Assembly (NCBI GenBank): GCA_945865745.1
Contig: CAMBFP010000032.1
Location: forward strand, 1-10,609
Length of the DNA: 10,609 nucleotides
Origin: Rhizobium sp. Q54
GTDB taxonomy: Bacteria > Pseudomonadota > Alphaproteobacteria > Rickettsiales > UBA1997
Direction of reading: 5' to 3'
Part shown: one piece after another, positions 6,344-10,609 of the stretch
Layout: each line of letters opens with the position of its first letter
How positions within the stretch are numbered: the stretch's first letter is position 1
Translations under genes and position numbers: made by a program
Notes under the pieces: model-generated
What the model saw: only the letters and a program-made list of their open reading frames with translations
Told to the model about the DNA's origin: nothing
Databases searched by the model: none

Positions 6344-8965
6344 ATGTCTAAAGAATCACTCAAAACATCGCCATTTTTCAGTGCGAATATCGATTTCATC
6401 AATGAATTTTGTCAAAATGATGGAGATTTTCGCGACGCTCCAAGTTGGGCGCCACAAAAAATTGCAACAGCAGAAGAGTCTTCGCCAATTAAGGCCGGAA
6501 AAGTCGAGAGAGATGTTGAGATCCGTCTAAAAAATTTAGTTTCTGCCTATAAAAGATTTGGTCACTTAGCTGCAAAACTTGATCCGATCGGCCTTTCTGC
6601 GCCGCAATATGTCGCAGAAATTGATCCAAAAAATCACGGACTAACTCAAGCTGAAGCAGCTTCAACAATCGCAAAATTAAACCTGATTTATTGTGGCTCT
6701 GTTGGTTCAGAATTTGAATATATTAACAACCAGGCAGAAAAAGATTGGTTGTCTCGCGAAACAGAATCGACGCTTCTTAGCGCTATTTCCAAAGATGAAA
6801 AAGTTAAGATTTTAAAAGAAGTAATTCGCACCGAAAAGTTCGAGCAATTTTTGCACAAACGCTTCCCGGGCGCGAAAAGATTTTCGGTAGAAGGGGGCGA
6901 TGCCGCAATGCCCTCAGTGGAAAAAATGATCGATGTCGCGGCGAAATCTGGCGTGAATAAAATCGTCATCGGCATGGCGCATCGCGGTCGCTTGAATACC
7001 CTAACTGGAATCATGGGCAAGCCTTACCATCAGATATTTTCTGAATTTAAAGGAACTCCAGGAATGCCGGAAGGAATCACTAAATCAGGAGACGTAAAAT
7101 ATCACATGGGTTACGCTTCAACTCGTGAAATTGTCCAAGGAAATAAAGTTCAAAAAATCGATCTTTCACTCGCCTTTAATCCTTCGCATTTGGAAGCGGT
7201 AAATGTTATCGCGGCCGGTCGAATCCGCGCCAAACAAGACCTCGGACGCAATGGTATGGCGCTATTAATTCACGGCGACGCGGCTTTTGCCGGCCAAGGT
7301 TCTGTTGCAGAAAGCTTGGTGATGAATGGCGTAAGTGGCTACAACACTGGCGGCGTGATGCATTTGATCATTAACAATCAAGTCGGTTTTACCGCCAATC
7401 CAACAGATTCACGCAGCACAACTTATTGCTCTGATCTCGCAAAGATGATCGACGCGCCAATCTTCCACGTAAATGGTGACGATGTTGAAGCCGTCGTAAA
7501 AGTTTCTGACATCGCGACACGCTATCGTCAGGCCTTCAAAAAAGACGTGGTTATCGATTTAATCTGCTATCGCAAATATGGTCACAATGAAGGTGACGAG
7601 CCTCTCTACACCCAGCCGGTGATGTATACAAAACTCAAAGATCATTCAACTCTTGAGAAAATTTATTCGCAAAAATTAGTCGCAGAAAATGCAATTTCTG
7701 CTGCTGAACATGAAAAATTAGCTGCTGATTTTGAAGCGCATCTTTCTGCAGAATTTGATAAGTCTACCGACTTCAAACCAAAAGAAGCAGATTGGATGAA
7801 AGCTGACTGGAGTAAGATCGAAGATGGCAACAGCTCTCTACCAAAAACTGCGGTTGCGAAAAAAACTTTGCAGAATTTGATTGAAAAAACTCTCGAAATT
7901 CCCGCAACATTTAACGCTAATCCAAAAATCGTTAAACAGCTTGAGGCTAGAAAAGAAGCGGTTTCAAGCGGCAAAGGAATCGACTGGGGCTGTGGCGAGG
8001 CTCTAGCTTTTGCCTCACTTTTAAACGAAGGTTTTCCGGTAAGAATTACCGGACAAGATTCTGGTCGCGGCACTTTTTCGCATCGTCACTCAATATTGCA
8101 CGATACCAAGAACGGCGCACGTCACAACATTTTCTCAAACATCGGAAAATATGAAGTTTATGATTCGGTTTTATCCGAATATGGCGTGCTTGGTTTTGAA
8201 TATGGCTACTCACTTTCAGCGCCAAATTCTCTAACAATTTGGGAAGCGCAATTTGGTGATTTTGCCAATGGTGCACAAATTATTTTTGATCAATTCATCG
8301 CTTCGTCAGAAGTAAAATGGTTGCGCAAATCTGGCCTCGTGATGCTACTCCCACATGGCTACGAAGGACAAGGCCCTGAGCACTCTTCAGCAAGATTGGA
8401 GCGTTATTTACAAGCCTGCGCCGACAATAACTTGCGCGTCGTAAATATCACAAATCCGGCAAATTTTTTCCACGCGCTACGTCGTCAACTTCTTGGGAAA
8501 GATCGCAAACCACTCGTTGTGATGTCGCCAAAATCACTGCTTCGTCATAAGCTTGCGACTTCAACAATCGAAGAATTTTCTGATTTAAATTTTAGATCAG
8601 TCATTGGCGAAACCTCTGAAATCAAGAAGGCGCGCAAAGTTGTTATTTGTACTGGAAAAATTTATTACGATTTAATCGAAGCGCGAAAAAGTGACGATAT
8701 TGCAATCATTCGTCTCGAACAACTTTATCCATTTCCAGCAGAAGAATTGAAGGCAGAGCTCGCAAAGTTCAAAGGTGCTGAAATCGTCTGGTGCCAAGAA
8801 GAGCCTCGTAACATGGGCGCTTGGAAATTTGTTGAAGAGTTAATCGAAGAAATAATTTCTCGTCCAAAATATGTTGGTCGCATTTCTTCTGCTTCGCCAG
8901 CAACCGGCTATGCATCTTATCACGCAAAGGAGCAGAAAAAAATAATTGACGAGGCACTGAGCTAA
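6344..8965 (+). CDS. sucA: 2-oxoglutarate dehydrogenase E1 component
   Basis: An 873-aa thiamine-diphosphate-dependent E1 subunit that decarboxylates 2-oxoglutarate and succinylates the lipoyl group of SucB in the TCA cycle. The short N-terminal segment (SPFFSANIDFINEFCQND) resembles the E2-binding region of SucA. Next come HRGRLN at 213-218 and the ThDP/Mg motif from GDAAFAGQGS (311-320) to NNQ (344-346). GHNEGDEP lies at 413-420. A transketolase-type pyrimidine-binding domain begins near 541 (RITGQDSGRGTFSHRH) and includes HGYEGQGPEHSSAR, and the C-terminal domain contains WCQEEPRNMGAW. It is somewhat shorter than the 933 aa of E. coli SucA. The frame is open back to a TTG at 6254, but those 30 residues lack family character and the ATG at 6344 (MSKESLKTS) starts at the expected place. 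sucB follows after 40 bases, surely in one operon. Confidence 0.97.
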   Translation: MSKESLKTSPFFSANIDFINEFCQNDGDFRDAPSWAPQKIATAEESSPIKAGKVERDVEIRLKNLVSAYKRFGHLAAKLDPIGLSAPQYVAEIDPKNHGLTQAEAASTIAKLNLIYCGSVGSEFEYINNQAEKDWLSRETESTLLSAISKDEKVKILKEVIRTEKFEQFLHKRFPGAKRFSVEGGDAAMPSVEKMIDVAAKSGVNKIVIGMAHRGRLNTLTGIMGKPYHQIFSEFKGTPGMPEGITKSGDVKYHMGYASTREIVQGNKVQKIDLSLAFNPSHLEAVNVIAAGRIRAKQDLGRNGMALLIHGDAAFAGQGSVAESLVMNGVSGYNTGGVMHLIINNQVGFTANPTDSRSTTYCSDLAKMIDAPIFHVNGDDVEAVVKVSDIATRYRQAFKKDVVIDLICYRKYGHNEGDEPLYTQPVMYTKLKDHSTLEKIYSQKLVAENAISAAEHEKLAADFEAHLSAEFDKSTDFKPKEADWMKADWSKIEDGNSSLPKTAVAKKTLQNLIEKTLEIPATFNANPKIVKQLEARKEAVSSGKGIDWGCGEALAFASLLNEGFPVRITGQDSGRGTFSHRHSILHDTKNGARHNIFSNIGKYEVYDSVLSEYGVLGFEYGYSLSAPNSLTIWEAQFGDFANGAQIIFDQFIASSEVKWLRKSGLVMLLPHGYEGQGPEHSSARLERYLQACADNNLRVVNITNPANFFHALRRQLLGKDRKPLVVMSPKSLLRHKLATSTIEEFSDLNFRSVIGETSEIKKARKVVICTGKIYYDLIEARKSDDIAIIRLEQLYPFPAEELKAELAKFKGAEIVWCQEEPRNMGAWKFVEELIEEIISRPKYVGRISSASPATGYASYHAKEQKKIIDEALS

Positions 8966-9005
8966 AATACTTTTACCGAATCCAACCTGTTAACTTTTCA
9001 AAAAT

Positions 9006-10181
9006 ATGACTCTCGAAATTAAAGTTCCCGCCCTTGGCGAATCAGTATCTGAAGCATCAATCGCTAAGCTTCACAAAAAAGCTGGCGATGCAGTTAAGGC
9101 TGATGAATTGATCGTCGAACTCGAAACTGATAAGGTTACTCTTGAAGTAAATGCCCCTTCAGCTGGCGTGATTTCTAGCTTGAATGTTGCAGAAGGCGAC
9201 AGCGTAAAAGTTGGCGATTTGATTGCGTTGATGCAAGAAGGTGCTGCCGCAGCAACATCTAAACCAGCAGCTCCGGCAATTGAAATTAAACAGCAAGATT
9301 CGCACTCACTTTCTCCCGCTCCAAAAAAATTAGCGGCAGAAAATAATGTCGACACCTCAACAATTTCTGGCTCAGGAAAAGATGGTCGCGTTACTAAAGG
9401 CGATGTTCTTGAAGCGATTTCAAAACCTGCTACACCTTTAGCGCCAAAGGCTCCGACTAACTTTGGTGAAAAGCCAATCGAGCGCGTGAAGATGTCAAGA
9501 TTGCGCCTAAAAATTGCTGAGCGCTTAAAAGAGTCACAAAATACCGCAGCGATCCTAACGACTTTCAATGAAGTCGACATGAGCTCTATCATGGCTCTGC
9601 GCAACGAATACAAAGATGTATTTGAGAAAAAACATGGCGTAAAACTTGGCTTCATGTCTTTCTTCATTCGCGCTTGTGTTGCGGCTTTGAAAGAAATTCC
9701 TGCAGTAAATTCAGAGATCGACGGAACAGATATTATCTATAAAAACTTCTACGACATCGGCGTTGCAGTCGGCTCACCGCAAGGCTTAATCGTTCCGGTG
9801 CTTCGTGATGCTGACAAGCTCGGTCTTGCTGGAATTGAAGCTGGAATTGGCGAACTTGGCAAAAAAGCACGCGACGGAAAATTAACAATTCCCGACTTAA
9901 CCGGCGCAACTTTCACCATTTCAAATGGCGGAGTTTATGGCTCGTTAATGTCTACTCCAATCATCAACCCTCCACAATCTGCAATCCTTGGAATGCACAA
10001 GATTCAAGAGCGCCCTATGGTTGTAAGTGGTAAAATCGAAATCCGTCCAATGATGTATTTGGCACTTTCTTATGACCATCGCGTCATTGACGGAAAAGAA
10101 GCTGTAACTTTTTTAGTACGCGTAAAAGAGTTACTTGAAAATCCTGTGAAGCTAGAAACTAAGAATTTGCTTGGGGTTTAA
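9006..10181 (+). CDS. sucB: Dihydrolipoyl succinyltransferase, E2 of 2-oxoglutarate dehydrogenase
   Basis: A 391-aa E2 core subunit that accepts the succinyl group from SucA on its lipoyl arm and passes it to coenzyme A. The lipoyl domain spans residues 1-77, with the modified lysine K43 in ETDKVTLEV. A peripheral-subunit-binding domain lies at about 102-138 (SPAPKKLAAENNV to GRVTKGDVLEAI). The catalytic acyltransferase domain runs from about 156 to the end, with DHRVIDG at 357-363 giving the active-site His358 and Asp362. Length and domain order are normal for SucB (E. coli about 405 aa), with one lipoyl domain. The opening TLEIKVPALGESVSEASI is typical of SucB rather than pyruvate dehydrogenase E2, and the adjacent sucA confirms this. 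There is no Shine-Dalgarno motif, so translation may depend on coupling to sucA or on an unstructured leader. Confidence 0.97.
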   Translation: MTLEIKVPALGESVSEASIAKLHKKAGDAVKADELIVELETDKVTLEVNAPSAGVISSLNVAEGDSVKVGDLIALMQEGAAAATSKPAAPAIEIKQQDSHSLSPAPKKLAAENNVDTSTISGSGKDGRVTKGDVLEAISKPATPLAPKAPTNFGEKPIERVKMSRLRLKIAERLKESQNTAAILTTFNEVDMSSIMALRNEYKDVFEKKHGVKLGFMSFFIRACVAALKEIPAVNSEIDGTDIIYKNFYDIGVAVGSPQGLIVPVLRDADKLGLAGIEAGIGELGKKARDGKLTIPDLTGATFTISNGGVYGSLMSTPIINPPQSAILGMHKIQERPMVVSGKIEIRPMMYLALSYDHRVIDGKEAVTFLVRVKELLENPVKLETKNLLGV

Positions 10182-10202
10182 AGCCTAATCTGACCTCCAC
10201 CA

Positions 10203-10291
10203 GTCATCCCCGCGAAGGCGGGGATCCAGGACTGCACGCTCAGGAGTAAGTGGTGAGACCTCGCTAACCCCTTCCTTCGCAGGGATAGGAG
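10203..10291. repeat. Paired inverted palindromic repeat ('SWIPAFAGMT' family)
   Basis: The first unit, 10203-10230, contains a perfect 8-bp stem ATCCCCGC (10206-10213) and GCGGGGAT (10218-10225) over a GAAG loop, followed by CCAGG. On the minus strand it reads SWIPAFAGMT, the well-known translation of a palindromic element dispersed in many proteobacterial genomes. A second, degenerate unit in opposite orientation lies at about 10268-10291 (core CCCCTTCCTTCGCAGGGAT). The pair sits between sucB and virB4-II. The strong hairpin may stabilise the sucAB mRNA 3' end or weakly stop transcription, but it has no T-run. Confidence 0.75.
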
Positions 10292-10325
10292 TACTAAAAA
10301 ACCTTTTACAATCCAAACGAACGTA

Positions 10326-10609
10326 ATGAATCCTCTCAACTTCCTCATCGAAAAACTGATCAAAAAAGCAGCGAAAGATCCGAGTAAGTTATTAGCAAAA
10401 GCTCCAGATGAAGATTTTATTCCCTACGTTTGTCACTACGATGAGAATACCATTCTAACCAAGAATGGTGAGTTGATGCAAACTATCCGCATCTCGGGAT
10501 TCAGCAGCAGCTCAGCTATTTCCGAGCTAATTTCTTTACGCGAAAACGTGCGTGAGGCAATCACCAAAAACATCAAAGAAAATAAATTTGCGCTTTGGTT
10601 TAACACGAT
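10326..10609 (+). CDS. Second VirB4-like T4SS protein, partial (N-terminal 94 residues; 3' end beyond window)
   Basis: The frame opens at the ATG at 10326 (MNPLNFLIEKLIKKAAKDPS) and stays open to the right edge, giving 94 codons. Residues 31-59 (starting FIPYVCHYDENTILT) align without gaps to residues 23-51 of the VirB4 encoded at 1843-4230, with 16 of 29 identical. The ending ALWFNT also matches SLYFHT there. It is therefore the N-terminal domain of a VirB4 paralogue, matching the second copy (RvhB4-II) of Rickettsiales type IV systems. The ATPase motifs lie beyond the window, so I cannot tell whether it is catalytically competent. No Shine-Dalgarno site is present; AGGAG at 10287-10291 is too far upstream. 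The gene starts 144 bases after sucB, separated by a palindromic repeat. Confidence 0.85.
   Translation, partial: MNPLNFLIEKLIKKAAKDPSKLLAKAPDEDFIPYVCHYDENTILTKNGELMQTIRISGFSSSSAISELISLRENVREAITKNIKENKFALWFNT

Noticed and set aside
9071..9667. 198-aa minus-strand ORF opposite sucB
   Set aside because: It is a long shadow frame of the sucB coding sequence. The plus-strand protein has all family motifs.
10178..10363. 61-aa minus-strand ORF containing SWIPAFAGMT
   Set aside because: That peptide is the known spurious translation of a dispersed palindromic repeat. The ORF also overlaps the starts and ends of real genes and has no other support.

Overview
This window looks like chromosomal DNA of an alphaproteobacterium, most likely of the order Rickettsiales or a related host-associated lineage. 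The reasons are: (i) a VirB4 ATPase gene (virB4-I) overlapping a very large, cysteine-rich VirB6/TrbL-type gene, the arrangement of the rvh-type type IV secretion system (T4SS) of Rickettsiales; (ii) the start of a second, clearly paralogous virB4 (virB4-II) at the right edge, also a rickettsial T4SS trait; (iii) sucA-sucB as an adjacent pair; (iv) moderately AT-rich DNA by eye, with dispersed short palindromic repeats. The taxonomic call is an inference from gene content. No database search was possible.

Layout. Positions 1-1846 (minus): N-terminal 615 residues of a VirB6/TrbL-like membrane protein, running off the left edge. Positions 1843-4230 (minus): complete virB4-I, 795 aa, sharing a 4-base ATGA overlap with virB6. 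Positions 4231-4535: gene-free, with a candidate virB4 promoter and a degenerate paired palindromic repeat. Positions 4536-4611 (plus): elongator tRNA-Met(CAU) with encoded CCA. Positions 4612-5011: gene-free, holding a 111-bp direct repeat, one copy of which contains the last 19 codons of the next gene. Positions 5012-6163 (minus): a divergent glutathione-synthetase-like ATP-grasp protein, 383 aa. Positions 6344-8965 (plus): sucA (2-oxoglutarate dehydrogenase E1). Positions 9006-10181 (plus): sucB (dihydrolipoyl succinyltransferase E2). Positions 10182-10325: a paired inverted repeat of the widespread 'SWIPAFAGMT' type. Positions 10326-10609 (plus): 5' end of virB4-II.

How the genes work together. 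SucA and SucB are two of the three subunits of the 2-oxoglutarate dehydrogenase complex of the TCA cycle; the E3 gene is not here. VirB4-I, the VirB6-like protein and VirB4-II belong to the inner-membrane energising and channel part of a T4SS. The ATP-grasp protein probably acts in thiol or peptide-ligation metabolism and has no obvious functional link to its neighbours. None of the six protein genes shows a recognisable Shine-Dalgarno sequence. I see no clear new multi-gene defence or biosynthetic system. The most notable signals are the repeat structures around both virB4 genes and the duplicated 3' end of the ATP-grasp gene.
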